DNA of 64,000 bases from assembly GCF_004011865.1 (NCBI RefSeq), contig NZ_RKLP01000009.1, forward strand, positions 215,349-279,348. Reading direction: 5' to 3'. Of this stretch, positions 8,712-18,001 are shown in pieces. The notes beneath the pieces were generated by a model. It worked only from the letters and a program-made list of their open reading frames with translations, was not told the origin of the DNA and ran no database searches. The position numbers and the translations under genes are program-made. Origin of the DNA: Prescottella agglutinans (GTDB lineage: Bacteria; Actinomycetota; Actinomycetes; Mycobacteriales; Mycobacteriaceae). The number at the start of each line of letters is the position of its first letter. Position 1 is the stretch's first letter.

Positions 8712-9857
8712 GTGAAGAAGTACGTGCCGGGCTGGCACGACGACGAGGTCAGGGCGCTCTCCGAGCTTGCGGCCGGGTTCTTCGAACGCGAGGTCGTCGC
8801 CAACAACGAGAAGTGGGAGGCGCAGCGCCGCATCGATCGCGACGTGTGGCTCACGGCCGGCAAGCTCGGACTGCTCTGCTGCTCGATTCCCGAGGAGTAC
8901 GGCGGCGGCGGCGGCACGTTCGCGCACGATCTGGCGGTGTTCGAGGCGCAGGGCTATGCGGGTGACCTCGCATTCGGGGTCTCCGTGCACAGCGGAATCG
9001 TCGCGCACTACGTCAACGAGTACGGCACCGAGGAACAGAAGCGGGCGTGGCTTCCCGGCATGGCGTCCGGGGAGATCCTCGGCGCCATCGGAATGACCGA
9101 ACCGGGCGCGGGCTCCGACCTGAAGGCCATCCGGACGACGGCCGTCAGGGACGGCGACCACTACGTCGTCAACGGTTCCAAGACGTTCATCACCAACGGC
9201 TCGTCCGCCGACATGATCGTCCTGGCGGTCAAGACCGATCCCAAGGCCGGCGCCAGGGGAGTGTCGCTGTTGATCGTCGACCTGCGGGACTGCCCCGGAT
9301 TCACGGTGGGGCGGGTGCTCGACAAGGTCGGGCAGCACGCCGCGGACACCTCCGAGTTGTCGTTCGTCGACGTGCGGGTTCCCGCCTCGAACCTGTTGGG
9401 CGAGGAGGGGCAGGGGTTCGGTCAGCTCATCGCCCAACTCGTCCAGGAGCGGTTGATCATCGCGGCCCAGGCGTCGGGTGCGATGAACCGCGCCGTGGAG
9501 GAAACCGTCGCCTACGTCAAATCCCGGCAGGCGTTCGGCCACAGCCTGTTCGAGTTCCAGAACACGGCGTTCGAACTCGCCGAGTGCCAGACGATCGCAC
9601 GGACGTGCGAGGTGTTCCTCGACCACTGCATCCAGGAACACCTGCGCGGCGAGCTCGACGCGGCGGAGGCGGCCATGGCGAAGTACTGGCTCACCGACAA
9701 ACAGTGCGAGGTCGTCGACCGCTGCGTGCAGCTGCACGGTGGTTACGGGTACATGCGCGAGTACCTCGTCGCCCGGATGTACGAGGACGCCCGGGTGCAG
9801 AAGATCTACGCCGGCGCCAACGAGGTCATGAAGGGGATCATTGCGAAATCCCTCTGA
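8712..9857 (+). CDS. Acyl-CoA dehydrogenase, long-chain-type active site
   Basis: 381-residue FAD acyl-CoA dehydrogenase, GTG start 4 nt after mmsA. Signatures: [13 protein letters not shown] (FAD/substrate loop), KTFITNG, RQAFG and LHGGYGY near the C-terminus. The position of the usual catalytic Glu in IYEGT reads IYAGANE, so that base is absent. A Glu in [15 protein letters not shown] matches the alternative helix-G base of long-chain and isovaleryl-type enzymes. In this operon it probably oxidises a branched acyl-CoA such as 2-methylbutyryl-, isovaleryl- or isobutyryl-CoA. Confidence 0.9.
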   Translation: MKKYVPGWHDDEVRALSELAAGFFEREVVANNEKWEAQRRIDRDVWLTAGKLGLLCCSIPEEYGGGGGTFAHDLAVFEAQGYAGDLAFGVSVHSGIVAHYVNEYGTEEQKRAWLPGMASGEILGAIGMTEPGAGSDLKAIRTTAVRDGDHYVVNGSKTFITNGSSADMIVLAVKTDPKAGARGVSLLIVDLRDCPGFTVGRVLDKVGQHAADTSELSFVDVRVPASNLLGEEGQGFGQLIAQLVQERLIIAAQASGAMNRAVEETVAYVKSRQAFGHSLFEFQNTAFELAECQTIARTCEVFLDHCIQEHLRGELDAAEAAMAKYWLTDKQCEVVDRCVQLHGGYGYMREYLVARMYEDARVQKIYAGANEVMKGIIAKSL

Positions 9858-9908
9858 CGACCGCGGACACAGCGTCATCCCGACCACGACGAACTAGGAG
9901 CGAAGGCA

Positions 9909-11057
9909 ATGTTCAGACTTTCCGACGACGAGCGCGCGATCAGCGACACCGCGCGCGACTTCGCCGCGGAATACCTGGCGCCCAACGCGATCGAGTGGGA
10001 CCAGAACAAACACTTCCCGGTCGACGTGCTGCGCAAGGCAGGTGCGCTCGGCATGGGCGGCATCTACATCCGCGAGGACGTCGGCGGTTCCGGTCTCACC
10101 CGGCTCGACGGCGTCCGGATCTTCGAGCAGCTCGCCACGGGCTGCCCGTCGATCGCCGCGTACATCTCCATCCACAACATGGTCACGTGGATGATCGACG
10201 AGTTCGGTGACGACGAGCAGCGCCGCCGCTGGGTGCCCGGACTCGCGTCGATGGAGCAGCTCGGCAGCTACTGCCTCACCGAGCCCGGCGCCGGATCCGA
10301 CGCGGCGGCCCTGTCCACCAAGGCCGTTCGCGACGGCGACGACTACCTGCTCACCGGCGTCAAGCAGTTCATCTCCGGTGCGGGCACGTCGGACGTGTAC
10401 GTCGTCATGGCCCGCACCGGCGCCGCCGGCGCCCGCGGCATCTCGGCGTTCATCGTGCCGAAGGACGCGCCCGGGCTGTCGTTCGGTGCCAACGAGAAGA
10501 AGATGGGCTGGAACGCCCAACCCACCCGGCAGGTGATCCTCGACGAGGTGCGGGTGCCGGCGGCGAACCTGCTCGGCGGTGAGGGCGAGGGCTTCCGCAT
10601 CGCGATGAAGGGCCTCAACGGCGGGCGACTGAACATCGCCGCCTGCTCGGTGGGCGGGGCACAGGCCGCGCTGGGCAAGGCCGTCACGTACCTCGCGGAG
10701 CGGAAGGCGTTCGGGTCGGCGCTCGTGGAGTCGCAGGCGCTCCAGTTCCGCCTCGCCGACATGCGGATCGAACTCGAGGCCGCGCGCACCCTGCTGTGGC
10801 GGGCCGCGGACGCGCTCGACGCGGGCACCGCGGACAAGGTGGAACTGTGCGCGATGGCCAAGCGCTTCGCGACCGACACCGGTTTCGCGGTCGCGAACGA
10901 GGCGCTGCAGTTGCACGGCGGCTACGGCTATCTGGCGGAATACGGATTGGAGAAGATCGTGCGAGACCTGCGGGTGCACCAGATCCTCGAGGGCACCAAC
11001 GAGATCATGCGGGTCGTCGTGGCCCGCGCGGTGGTCGGATCGGCGGGCGCGGCGTGA
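9909..11057 (+). CDS. Isobutyryl-CoA dehydrogenase-like acyl-CoA dehydrogenase
   Basis: 382 residues starting MFRLSDDERAISD, like mycobacterial FadE9 and human ACAD8. Landmarks: [45 protein letters not shown] and LEGTNEIMR, where the Glu is the usual catalytic base (unlike the preceding paralogue). AGGAG lies 9-13 nt upstream of ATG. Predicted to convert isobutyryl-CoA to methacrylyl-CoA in valine degradation, feeding the downstream hydratase and hydrolase. Its stop overlaps the next start (GTGA). Confidence 0.92.
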   Translation: MFRLSDDERAISDTARDFAAEYLAPNAIEWDQNKHFPVDVLRKAGALGMGGIYIREDVGGSGLTRLDGVRIFEQLATGCPSIAAYISIHNMVTWMIDEFGDDEQRRRWVPGLASMEQLGSYCLTEPGAGSDAAALSTKAVRDGDDYLLTGVKQFISGAGTSDVYVVMARTGAAGARGISAFIVPKDAPGLSFGANEKKMGWNAQPTRQVILDEVRVPAANLLGGEGEGFRIAMKGLNGGRLNIAACSVGGAQAALGKAVTYLAERKAFGSALVESQALQFRLADMRIELEAARTLLWRAADALDAGTADKVELCAMAKRFATDTGFAVANEALQLHGGYGYLAEYGLEKIVRDLRVHQILEGTNEIMRVVVARAVVGSAGAA

Positions 11058-12130
11058 GCGAAGCGAACGAACCCGAGGTCCTGGTCGAACGCGTCGGCGC
11101 TCTCGGCCGGATCACCCTCAACCGGCCGAGGGCGATCAACGCCCTCAACCACGCGATGGTGCAGGCGATGGCGTCGGCGCTGCTGGAATGGGCCGACGAC
11201 GAGTCCGTGGGCGCCGTGCTGTTGACCGGTGCCGGCGAGCGCGGGCTGTGCGCGGGCGGCGACATCGTCTCGATCTATTACGACGCCCGCGAGGGCGGCA
11301 GCGGGTCGAAGGACTTCTGGCGCGACGAGTACGTGCTGAACGCCGCGATCGCCCGCTACGGCAAGCCGTACGTCGCGATCATGGACGGCATCGTCATGGG
11401 CGGCGGTGTCGGTGTCTCCGCGCACGGCAACGTCCGCGTCGTCACCGAGCGGTCGACCGTCGGAATGCCCGAGGTGGGCATCGGCTTCGTCCCCGACGTC
11501 GGCGGCACCTACCTGCTGTCGCGGGCGCCCGGCGAACTCGGCACCCACATCGCGCTGACGACCGCGCGACTGAGCGCGGGCGACGCGATCGCCTGCGGCT
11601 TCGCCGACCACTTCGTGCCGTCGGACCGGCTCGCGGAGTTCGAGCAGGCGCTGGCCGAGGGTTCGGTCGAGGACGCGCTGGCGCGGTTCGCGCAGCCCGC
11701 CCCGGCATCGGACCTGGCCGCGCAGCGCGCATGGATCGACGCCGCGTACGCGGCCGACACGGTCGAGGAGATCGTCGCCAACCTGCAGGGCAGCGGGGTT
11801 GCCGAGGCGGCCGCGGCCGCCGAGCAGATCCTCGCGAAGTCCCCGACCGCCGCGAAGGTGACGTTGCGGGCGCTGCGGCAGGCCCGCGAACTCGACACGC
11901 TCGAGGCGGTGCTCGATCAGGAGTACCGGGTGTCGTTGGCGTGCCTGGGATCCCACGATCTCGTGGAGGGCATCCGGGCGCAGGTGGTAGAGAAGGACCG
12001 TAACCCCGCATGGTCGCCGTCGACCCTCGAGGCGGTCACCGACGAACACGTGGATCGATTCTTCGAGTCGCTCGGCGACGCCGAACTCGGTTTGGCCGCA
12101 GCGCTCGTGAGTGGGGAGGAACTGCGATGA
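11054..12130 (+). CDS. 3-hydroxyisobutyryl-CoA hydrolase
   Basis: 358-residue crotonase-fold protein (HIBCH type), longer than simple hydratases. GTG at 11054 overlaps the previous stop by 4 nt. Motifs: [21 protein letters not shown] (oxyanion), GIVMGGGVG and [14 protein letters not shown] with the catalytic Glu of the hydrolase subgroup. Releases free 3-hydroxyisobutyrate from its CoA ester, avoiding build-up of reactive methacrylyl-CoA. Works directly upstream of the 3-hydroxyisobutyrate dehydrogenase encoded next. Confidence 0.92.
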   Translation: MSEANEPEVLVERVGALGRITLNRPRAINALNHAMVQAMASALLEWADDESVGAVLLTGAGERGLCAGGDIVSIYYDAREGGSGSKDFWRDEYVLNAAIARYGKPYVAIMDGIVMGGGVGVSAHGNVRVVTERSTVGMPEVGIGFVPDVGGTYLLSRAPGELGTHIALTTARLSAGDAIACGFADHFVPSDRLAEFEQALAEGSVEDALARFAQPAPASDLAAQRAWIDAAYAADTVEEIVANLQGSGVAEAAAAAEQILAKSPTAAKVTLRALRQARELDTLEAVLDQEYRVSLACLGSHDLVEGIRAQVVEKDRNPAWSPSTLEAVTDEHVDRFFESLGDAELGLAAALVSGEELR

Positions 12131-13038
12131 GCAGGAGCGACATCACCGTCGGATTCGTCGGCCTGGGCCACATGGGTGGGCCGATGGCGGCGAATCTGGC
12201 GAAGGCGGGATACCGGGTGCGGGGCTTCGACCTCGCGCCGGCCGCGCTCGAACAGGCACAGCGGGACGGCATCACGCCGGTGGCCTCCGCCGTCGAGGCC
12301 GCCACCGAGGCCGACGTCGTCATCACGATGCTGCCCAGCGGCAAGCACGTGCACGACCTCTACGAGGGTGGACTGCTGGCCGCCGCGCGCCAGGGCACGC
12401 TGTTCGTCGACTGCTCGACCATCGACGTCGCCGACGCCCGCACCGCCCACGAACTGGCCGAGCAGGCCGGGCACCGGAGCGTCGACGCGCCGGTGTCGGG
12501 CGGGGTCATGGGGGCCGCGGCCGGCACCCTCGCGTTCATGGTCGGCGGCGCCGACGAGGACTTCGAGGCGGCGCGTCCGCTGCTCGAGGTGATGGGCCGC
12601 AAGGTCGTGCACTGCGGCGGACCCGGCGTCGGGCAGGCCGCGAAGATCTGCAACAACATGATCCTCGGCGTCTCGATGATCGCGATCAGCGAGGCGTTCG
12701 TGCTCGGCGAGAAGCTGGGCCTGAGCAACCAGGCGCTGTTCGACGTCGCGTCCAACGCGTCGGGTCAGTGCTGGGCGCTCACCACCAACTGCCCGGTCCC
12801 GGGTCCGGTTCCGGCGAGCCCCGCCAACAACGACTACCAGCCGGGCTTCGCGGCCGCCCTCATGGACAAGGATCTCGGACTGGCGGCGAACGCGTTGCGT
12901 GCCAACGGTGTCGACGCCGAACTGGGTATGCGGGCCGCCGAGCTGTACCGGAGGTTCCACGAGACCGGGCACGGCGGCGAGGACTTCTCGGCGATCATCA
13001 GGGACATCAGGGACAGGTCGAACGGAGAGACTCGATGA
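12127..13038 (+). CDS. mmsB: 3-hydroxyisobutyrate dehydrogenase
   Basis: 303 residues. N-terminal Rossmann motif [17 protein letters not shown], substrate motif [14 protein letters not shown] and the catalytic Lys in [10 protein letters not shown] are all present. Oxidises 3-hydroxyisobutyrate to methylmalonate semialdehyde with NAD, the substrate of mmsA at the head of the operon. ATGA overlap with the upstream gene indicates translational coupling. Confidence 0.95.
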   Translation: MSRSDITVGFVGLGHMGGPMAANLAKAGYRVRGFDLAPAALEQAQRDGITPVASAVEAATEADVVITMLPSGKHVHDLYEGGLLAAARQGTLFVDCSTIDVADARTAHELAEQAGHRSVDAPVSGGVMGAAAGTLAFMVGGADEDFEAARPLLEVMGRKVVHCGGPGVGQAAKICNNMILGVSMIAISEAFVLGEKLGLSNQALFDVASNASGQCWALTTNCPVPGPVPASPANNDYQPGFAAALMDKDLGLAANALRANGVDAELGMRAAELYRRFHETGHGGEDFSAIIRDIRDRSNGETR

Positions 13039-13811
13039 CGGACTACCAGACCATTCAGGTCGGACGCACCGGCCGCGTGGGCATGATCACGCTGAATCGG
13101 CCGGAGGCGCTCAACGCGCTCAACGCCCAGCTGATGTCGGAGGTGGTCGCGGCCGTCGACGACTTCGAGAAGGACCGCGGCATCGGCGCGATTCTCCTCA
13201 CCGGGTCGGAGCGGGCGTTCGCGGCCGGCGCCGACATCAAGGAGATGCAGAGCAAGTCCTTCATGGACATGTACCTCGACGACTGGTTCTCGGCGTGGGA
13301 CCGCCTCGCGGCGGCACGCAAGCCGATCGTCGCCGCCGTGTCGGGCTACGCGCTCGGCGGTGGGTGCGAACTGGCGATGATGTGCGACGTGCTGATCGCG
13401 GCCGATTCGGCCAAGTTCGGCCAGCCGGAGATCAAGCTCGGTGTGCTGCCCGGCATCGGCGGCTCGCAGCGACTCACCCGCGCGATCGGCAAGGCCAAGG
13501 CGATGGACCTGTGCCTGACCGGCCGCACGATGGACGCGGAGGAGGCCGAGCGCGCCGGGCTGGTCGCCCGCATCGTCCCGGCCATCGGCCTGCTCGACGA
13601 GGCGATCGCGACGGCGTCGAAGATCGCGGACATGTCGCTGCCGATCGCGATGATGGTCAAGGAATCGGTCAACCGGGCATTCGAGTCGACCCTGTCCGAG
13701 GGCGTCCGGTTCGAGCGGCGCGTGTTCCACTCCGCATTCGCGACCCAGGACCAGAAGGAAGGCATGGCCGCGTTCACCGAGAAGCGCGACCCGAACTTCG
13801 GGCACCACTAG
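13035..13811 (+). CDS. Enoyl-CoA hydratase
   Basis: 258-residue crotonase. Motifs: [24 protein letters not shown] (oxyanion hole), [15 protein letters not shown] with the first catalytic Glu, and [20 protein letters not shown] with the second. This is the full hydratase pair, so it should hydrate methacrylyl-CoA or short enoyl-CoA (EchA8/FadB1-like). ATGA overlap with mmsB. Last gene of the operon; a strong hairpin follows at 13830-13866. Confidence 0.93.
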   Translation: MTDYQTIQVGRTGRVGMITLNRPEALNALNAQLMSEVVAAVDDFEKDRGIGAILLTGSERAFAAGADIKEMQSKSFMDMYLDDWFSAWDRLAAARKPIVAAVSGYALGGGCELAMMCDVLIAADSAKFGQPEIKLGVLPGIGGSQRLTRAIGKAKAMDLCLTGRTMDAEEAERAGLVARIVPAIGLLDEAIATASKIADMSLPIAMMVKESVNRAFESTLSEGVRFERRVFHSAFATQDQKEGMAAFTEKRDPNFGHH

Positions 13812-13829
13812 GCATACGGCGCAGTGCAA

Positions 13830-13866
13830 CTCGGCCCCGCATCGACGTGATCGATGCGGGGCCGAG
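13830..13866. terminator. Bidirectional terminator between valine operon and MarR gene
   Basis: A 16-bp perfect stem (arm CTCGGCCCCGCATCGA at 13830-13845, complement at 13851-13866) with a 5-nt loop. It lies between the convergent hydratase (stop 13811) and MarR gene (stop 13883) and should end both transcripts. Confidence 0.8.
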
Positions 13867-13882
13867 GCGTGTCAGGGGCCGG

Positions 13883-14419
13883 TCAGTGCCACTTGCCGGG
13901 CTTGTCCCCGGTATCGAAATCGCCTGCGCGGTAGCGCAGTTCGGCGAGGATTCGGACGAGGGAGTCGAGCCGGTCGGGGGCCAGGCCCGGTTCGGCGAAC
14001 ACCTTGGCGTTCAGTTCCTCCGTGGCGCGCAGCGACAGCTCCCGCCCCTCTTCGGTGATCTCGACCAGCGTCGCCCGGCGATCGGTGGGATGCGGGACGC
14101 GGCGCACCAGGCCCGCGGCCTCGAGGCGGTCGACCGCGTTGGTCACGCTCGTCGGGTGCACCTGGAGTCGGGCGCTGGCCTTCGCCATCGGCAGCGCGCC
14201 GCTGCGGGTGAAGGTCAGCAGTGTCAGGAGTTCGTACCGGGAGAACGTCAGGCCGAACGGCTTGAGCGTCTCCTCCACGCGCGCCATCATGATCTGTTGT
14301 GCGCGCATCACCGACGTCACCGCGGCCATCCCGTCCGCCACCGCGCCCCAGCCGTGCTGCGTCCACTGACGGTGCGCTTCCTCGATCGGATCCAGTGGCA
14401 GCGGAGACGGTGACGGCAT
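13883..14419 (-). CDS. MarR-family transcriptional regulator
   Basis: 178 residues from ATG 14419 (MPSPSPLPL). Winged-helix core: FGLTFSRYELLTLLTFTRSGALPMAKASARLQVHPTSVTN region, then RRVPHPTDRRATLVEITEEG, the beta wing. An N-terminal helix (EEAHRQWTQHGW) precedes it. It follows the MFS exporter gene on the same strand after 99 nt, which suggests it senses the exporter's substrate. A longer start 13 codons upstream is possible but lacks a better ribosome site. Confidence 0.88.
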   Translation of the reverse strand: MPSPSPLPLDPIEEAHRQWTQHGWGAVADGMAAVTSVMRAQQIMMARVEETLKPFGLTFSRYELLTLLTFTRSGALPMAKASARLQVHPTSVTNAVDRLEAAGLVRRVPHPTDRRATLVEITEEGRELSLRATEELNAKVFAEPGLAPDRLDSLVRILAELRYRAGDFDTGDKPGKWH

Positions 14420-14518
14420 GCCCCGATCATCCCACGTGCAGGGGACCGGAGCGTGCACCGGTTGCGGTATGACCGGTCATCCCTTCCGGTCGCCGGTTGC
14501 CGGTGCCCGAGACGTCCG

Positions 14519-15766
14519 TCAGACGCCGCGGCGCGCGCTGGCGAGCATCGTCGCCAGCGCGATGGCCAGGCACGCCGTCATGCTCGCGACGACGGCGGTG
14601 CTGGTGTTGCCGAGCAGTCCGACCAGCGGCGCGACGACCGCGCCGACCGCGTACTGCAGCGACCCCAGGAGGGCGGCCGCGGTGCCCGCGGCCTCGCCGT
14701 GCCGGGACAGCGCGAGCGCGGGGGCGTTGGGCAGCACGAAACAGACGGCGCCGAGCATGATCCACAGTGCGGCGACGAAGCCGGCCATCCCGCCGATCTC
14801 GCAGAACGCCACTACCACCGCGACCAGGCCCAGGGCGACCGCCACCGTCAACGACCACTGCACGATCTGTCGCGGCGACCACCGTCGCAGAAGACGGACG
14901 TTGAGTTGCGTCGCCCCGATCATCGAGAAGGCGCCGGCGCTGAAGACCAGCGCGAACTGCTGCTGGTCGAGGCCGAACTGGTCCTGGTAGACGAACGACG
15001 CCCCCGAGACGTACACGAAGAGCGACGCCATCACCACGCTCGCCACGAGCGTGAGGGACACGAAGGTGTGGTCACGCAGCAGCATTCCGTAGGTGCGAAG
15101 CACCGGCCCGAGCCCGCCGGGCCGACGCCGTTCGGGCGGAAGCGATTCCGGCAGTGCGAAGATCGCGATCAGCGCAATGACCACCCCGATCAGCGCGAGG
15201 ACGACGAAGATCCCGCGCCAGTCGACGGTCACCAGCAGAGCCCCGCCCACGCTCGGCGCGATCACCGGTGCGACGCCGAGAACGAGCATCAGACGCGAGA
15301 TGACCACCGCGACCGTGTTGCCGGAGTAGAGGTCTCGCACCATCGCCATCGTGATCACCGCGGCCGCGGCGGCCCCGACGCCCTGGAAGACGCGGAGGAC
15401 GCCGAGCATCGTGACGCTGGTGGCGAAGACCGCGAGGAAGGCGGCGACGACGTGCAGCGCGATCCCGGCGACGAGTGGTCGCTTGCGGCCCAGCGTGTCC
15501 GACAGCGGACCGATCACCAGCTGTCCGAGCGCGAGCCCGATGAGTGTGCCGGTGATCGTCAGCTGCACGCCGGACGGCGAGGAATCCAGTGCGTCGGCGA
15601 TGTCCGGCAGCGCCGGCAGATACATGTCGATCGTGAAGGGACCCAGGGCGGTCATCGATCCGAGGGCCACGATGGTGCCCACGCGCGGATGCTCCTGCCC
15701 GCTGGCGGACGCCGTGCCGACCGGGGCGTCGGAGGCGATCGGCTGCAGGGTGTCGTCGGCTGTCAT
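14519..15766 (-). CDS. MFS multidrug efflux transporter, Bcr/CflA type
   Basis: 415-residue, 12-helix major facilitator. Start ATG 15766 (MTADDTLQP); upstream in-frame codons are Arg/His-rich and unlikely to be coding. Loop motif GPLSDTLGRKRPLV between helices 2 and 3, antiporter-type VFQGVGAAAAAV in helix 4-5, and MTALGPFTIDMYLPALP at helix 1 are typical of Bcr/CflA drug exporters. Probably paired with the MarR regulator downstream. An inverted repeat at 15804-15823 lies 38 nt upstream of the start. Confidence 0.9.
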   Translation of the reverse strand: MTADDTLQPIASDAPVGTASASGQEHPRVGTIVALGSMTALGPFTIDMYLPALPDIADALDSSPSGVQLTITGTLIGLALGQLVIGPLSDTLGRKRPLVAGIALHVVAAFLAVFATSVTMLGVLRVFQGVGAAAAAVITMAMVRDLYSGNTVAVVISRLMLVLGVAPVIAPSVGGALLVTVDWRGIFVVLALIGVVIALIAIFALPESLPPERRRPGGLGPVLRTYGMLLRDHTFVSLTLVASVVMASLFVYVSGASFVYQDQFGLDQQQFALVFSAGAFSMIGATQLNVRLLRRWSPRQIVQWSLTVAVALGLVAVVVAFCEIGGMAGFVAALWIMLGAVCFVLPNAPALALSRHGEAAGTAAALLGSLQYAVGAVVAPLVGLLGNTSTAVVASMTACLAIALATMLASARRGV

Positions 15767-15803
15767 GCGCCGACGATGTCGGATGTGTTCTCCCTCATGC
15801 CAG

Positions 15804-15823
15804 TTCCGTCCCACAGGACGGAA
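15804..15823. promoter_or_regulatory. Inverted repeat upstream of MFS exporter (operator candidate)
   Basis: TTCCGTCC and GGACGGAA flank a CACA centre: perfect 8-nt arms with a 4-nt spacer. Its position 38 nt upstream of the exporter start fits an operator, perhaps for the linked MarR protein. No second copy was found near the MarR start. Confidence 0.45.
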
Positions 15824-15861
15824 ACCCGGGTGGCGCCGCTCCGACCCGGTCCCTGAACGCG

Positions 15862-15894
15862 GAACGGGCCGGACTCGCTGAGCCCGGCCCGTTC
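15862..15894 (-). terminator. Hairpin after small peptide gene 1
   Basis: GAACGGGCCGG (15862-15872) pairs perfectly with 15884-15894. It lies 18 nt after the stop of the 28-residue peptide gene on the minus strand. No U-tract follows, so termination is inferred from position and stem strength. Confidence 0.6.
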
Positions 15895-15911
15895 TGCGTG
15901 TGTGGGAGCAG

Positions 15912-15998
15912 TCAGCTCATGGAGCTGAGCTGCTGGAAGATCGCCATGATGGTCTTGACGCTGTCGATGACGGCGCTGAGCGTGGTGAAGGAACCCAT
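15912..15998 (-). CDS. 28-residue amphipathic peptide, copy 1
   Basis: Very short open frame: ATG 15998, stop 15912, 28 residues beginning MGSFTTLSAVI and ending QLSSMS. GAGGAG lies 7 nt before ATG. It is mostly hydrophobic with one Asp and one Lys, no Cys and no signal peptide, and should form one amphipathic helix. A second gene of identical length at 20285-20371 shares 11 of 28 positions, including TT at 5-6 and SAVI at 8-11, plus a conserved upstream box. Two independent copies with the same promoter context argue for a real gene. Size and character recall delta-haemolysin-like peptides or the tiny corynebacterial channel proteins PorA/PorH; no homology is claimed. Confidence 0.65.
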   Translation of the reverse strand: MGSFTTLSAVIDSVKTIMAIFQQLSSMS

Positions 15999-16030
15999 GT
16001 TTCACTCCTCTGAGGTGAGATCGGCTGGAC

Positions 16031-16066
16031 GTGGCCCTTTGCCACTGGCGGTAAAGCTAGCAGCCG
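16031..16066 (-). promoter_or_regulatory. Conserved upstream box of peptide gene 1
   Basis: Read on the minus strand, the segment carries GCTAGCTTTACCGCC followed after a few bases by GGGCCAC. The same arrangement with the same internal spacing is found before peptide gene 2 (20399-20434). TAGCTT may be the -10, with TTCACC 20 nt further upstream as a weak -35 (19 nt in copy 2). Conservation exceeds what a -10 needs, so a specific activator or sigma factor is possible. Confidence 0.6.
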
Positions 16067-16233
16067 TTCGAGTGTTTTGGGTGAATTGCACGAAAACATC
16101 TGGACGTTTGTCCATGTCGGTTTCCGTGTGGACGGAACCGGACGAATGCCGGAAATCCCTCCCTGCGTGCTGTCGTGTGGTGTACAACAGGGCTTCGGCG
16201 CCGGTCGGCGTCCATGCACGAGGGGGATCGGTG

Positions 16234-17250
16234 ATGCTGTCCGGGCTGAGTCGAGATGAGGGGCCGGTCGGCTACGGCGGCTATGGAGTCCTCGGAATGG
16301 GGATGTACGTCCCGCAGCGGGTGGCGACCAACGCCGAGATCGGGGCCGCGGCGGGCGTCACCGAGGAATGGATCGTCGAGAAGACTGGTGTGCTCGAACG
16401 GCGCCGGGCCGCGGCGGGGGAGAACACCGCGGACATGGCGGCCGAGGCCGGACGACTCGCGCTGAAGGACGCGCGCGAGCGGGCGTTGACGCCGGAGGCC
16501 GCGGACGACCCGGGGATGTTGATCGTGGCGACGTCGACGCCCGATCGCCAGGTGCCCGCGCCGGTGTCGGACGTGCATGCGCGGATGGGGTTGGGGCCGA
16601 TGCCGGCGCTGAGTCTCGACGGTGGCTGCGCCGGATTCGCGCAGGCGATGGTCACCGCGGACGCGTATCACCGGATCGGCCAGGCACGCACCGCGCTGGT
16701 GGTCGGGTCCCACCGCATCGAGAACTTCGTGGTGCCGTCCGACCGCAAGACCATGCCGCTGTTCGGCGACGGGGCGGGCGCCTACCTCATGGGCCCGGTT
16801 CCGCCGGGCTACGGGATGCTCACCTACCAGCTCGTCACGGACAGCACGTTCGTCGACGCATTGCGAACCCCCTACCGCACACCGGATTCGGCAGGAGTCG
16901 AACCACTGCACATGGACGGCCACGTGTTGGTGGACGTGTTCGTGCGGGAGATCCCCGAACTGCTCCGGAAGTCGCTCGCCGAGGTCGGACTGACGATCGA
17001 GGACATCGATCACCTCTTCGTGCACCAGGCCAACGTGCAGATGGTGCGGACCCTCGGCCGCGTCCTCGGCCTCGCGCCCGAGAAGGTGCCGACCAGCGGG
17101 GAGTTGGTGGCGAACACGGCATCGGCGTCGTTGCCGATCGGCACCGTCATGGCGGCGCGGGAGCGGCGGATCGCCCGCGGGGACATCGTCGTGATGGTCA
17201 CCGCGGGCGCGGGTGTCAGCGGCGCGGTGATCGTCATGCGGTGGTACTGA
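16234..17250 (+). CDS. Beta-ketoacyl-ACP synthase III (FabH-like)
   Basis: 338-residue KAS III-type condensing enzyme. The triad is complete: Cys132 in DGGCAGFAQ, His264 in FVHQAN and Asn294 in ANTASAS. GDGAGAYLMG and the ending TAGAGVSGAVIVMRW are typical. ATG 16234 follows AGGGGG at 16221-16226; GTG 16231 is an alternative. It starts an operon with an SDR reductase, a phosphotransferase-fold protein and a CaiB-like protein, so it is unlikely to be housekeeping FabH. It probably condenses an acyl-CoA starter for a dedicated acyl or ketone product. Confidence 0.88.
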   Translation: MLSGLSRDEGPVGYGGYGVLGMGMYVPQRVATNAEIGAAAGVTEEWIVEKTGVLERRRAAAGENTADMAAEAGRLALKDARERALTPEAADDPGMLIVATSTPDRQVPAPVSDVHARMGLGPMPALSLDGGCAGFAQAMVTADAYHRIGQARTALVVGSHRIENFVVPSDRKTMPLFGDGAGAYLMGPVPPGYGMLTYQLVTDSTFVDALRTPYRTPDSAGVEPLHMDGHVLVDVFVREIPELLRKSLAEVGLTIEDIDHLFVHQANVQMVRTLGRVLGLAPEKVPTSGELVANTASASLPIGTVMAARERRIARGDIVVMVTAGAGVSGAVIVMRWY

Positions 17251-17251
17251 C

Positions 17252-18001
17252 ATGACGACCGAGAAGCGGACCGCGGTGGTGACGGGCGGTGCGGGCGGAA
17301 TCGGGTCGGCGATCTGCACGAGGCTGGCAGACGACGGATTCGATGTGGTGATCGCATACTGCGCCAACGAATCCGGTGCCGAGGACGTCGCGCGCCGGTG
17401 CCGGGATGCGGGTGCGGCGGCGGTGACGGTGCAGGCCGACCTGGCCGAGTCCGCCGGCGTGCGGAGGGTCGTCGATGCGGCGGTGGACGGGGTCGGGCGT
17501 CTCGACGCGTTCGTCCACAACGCGGCGACCGCGGTATTCGGGTCACTTCCCAAACTGGCCTCCGAGCGGCACGACGAGTACCTGCGGGTGTTCGCGCTCA
17601 ACACGCACGCACTGCTGGTCGCCGCGGCCGAGTGCTCGAAGCGGATGGAGGACGGCGGCCGCATCGTGAACATCTCGTCGGTCTCCACCGTGCAGGGGCT
17701 GTTCGGCGGGGCGGCGTACGCGGCGAGCAAGGCGGCGGCCGAGTCGATCACCCGCACCGCCGCCACCGAGTTGGGTGCGCGCGGGATCACCTGCAACACA
17801 ATCCAGCTCGGGTTGGTGGACACCCCGACCGCGCAGGAGGTCACCAACCAGCAGGTGATGGACTTCTACGCCATGCAGGCGCCGGTGCGGCGGGTGGGGG
17901 CGCCCTCCGACGTGGCCGCCATGGTCAGTCATCTGTTGGGCGCGGACACCGGCTGGCTCACCGGCCAGACCATCGGACTCAACGGGGGTTACCGGTTCTG
18001 A
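17252..18001 (+). CDS. SDR oxidoreductase (FabG-like)
   Basis: 249-residue classical short-chain dehydrogenase. Cofactor motif TGGAGGIGSA at residues 11-20, catalytic Ser in NISSVST and YAASK (Tyr and Lys). Begins one base after the KAS III stop. Beside a condensing enzyme it most likely reduces a 3-oxoacyl group with NADPH; the acidic or basic residue deciding NAD versus NADP was not assigned. Confidence 0.88.
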   Translation: MTTEKRTAVVTGGAGGIGSAICTRLADDGFDVVIAYCANESGAEDVARRCRDAGAAAVTVQADLAESAGVRRVVDAAVDGVGRLDAFVHNAATAVFGSLPKLASERHDEYLRVFALNTHALLVAAAECSKRMEDGGRIVNISSVSTVQGLFGGAAYAASKAAAESITRTAATELGARGITCNTIQLGLVDTPTAQEVTNQQVMDFYAMQAPVRRVGAPSDVAAMVSHLLGADTGWLTGQTIGLNGGYRF

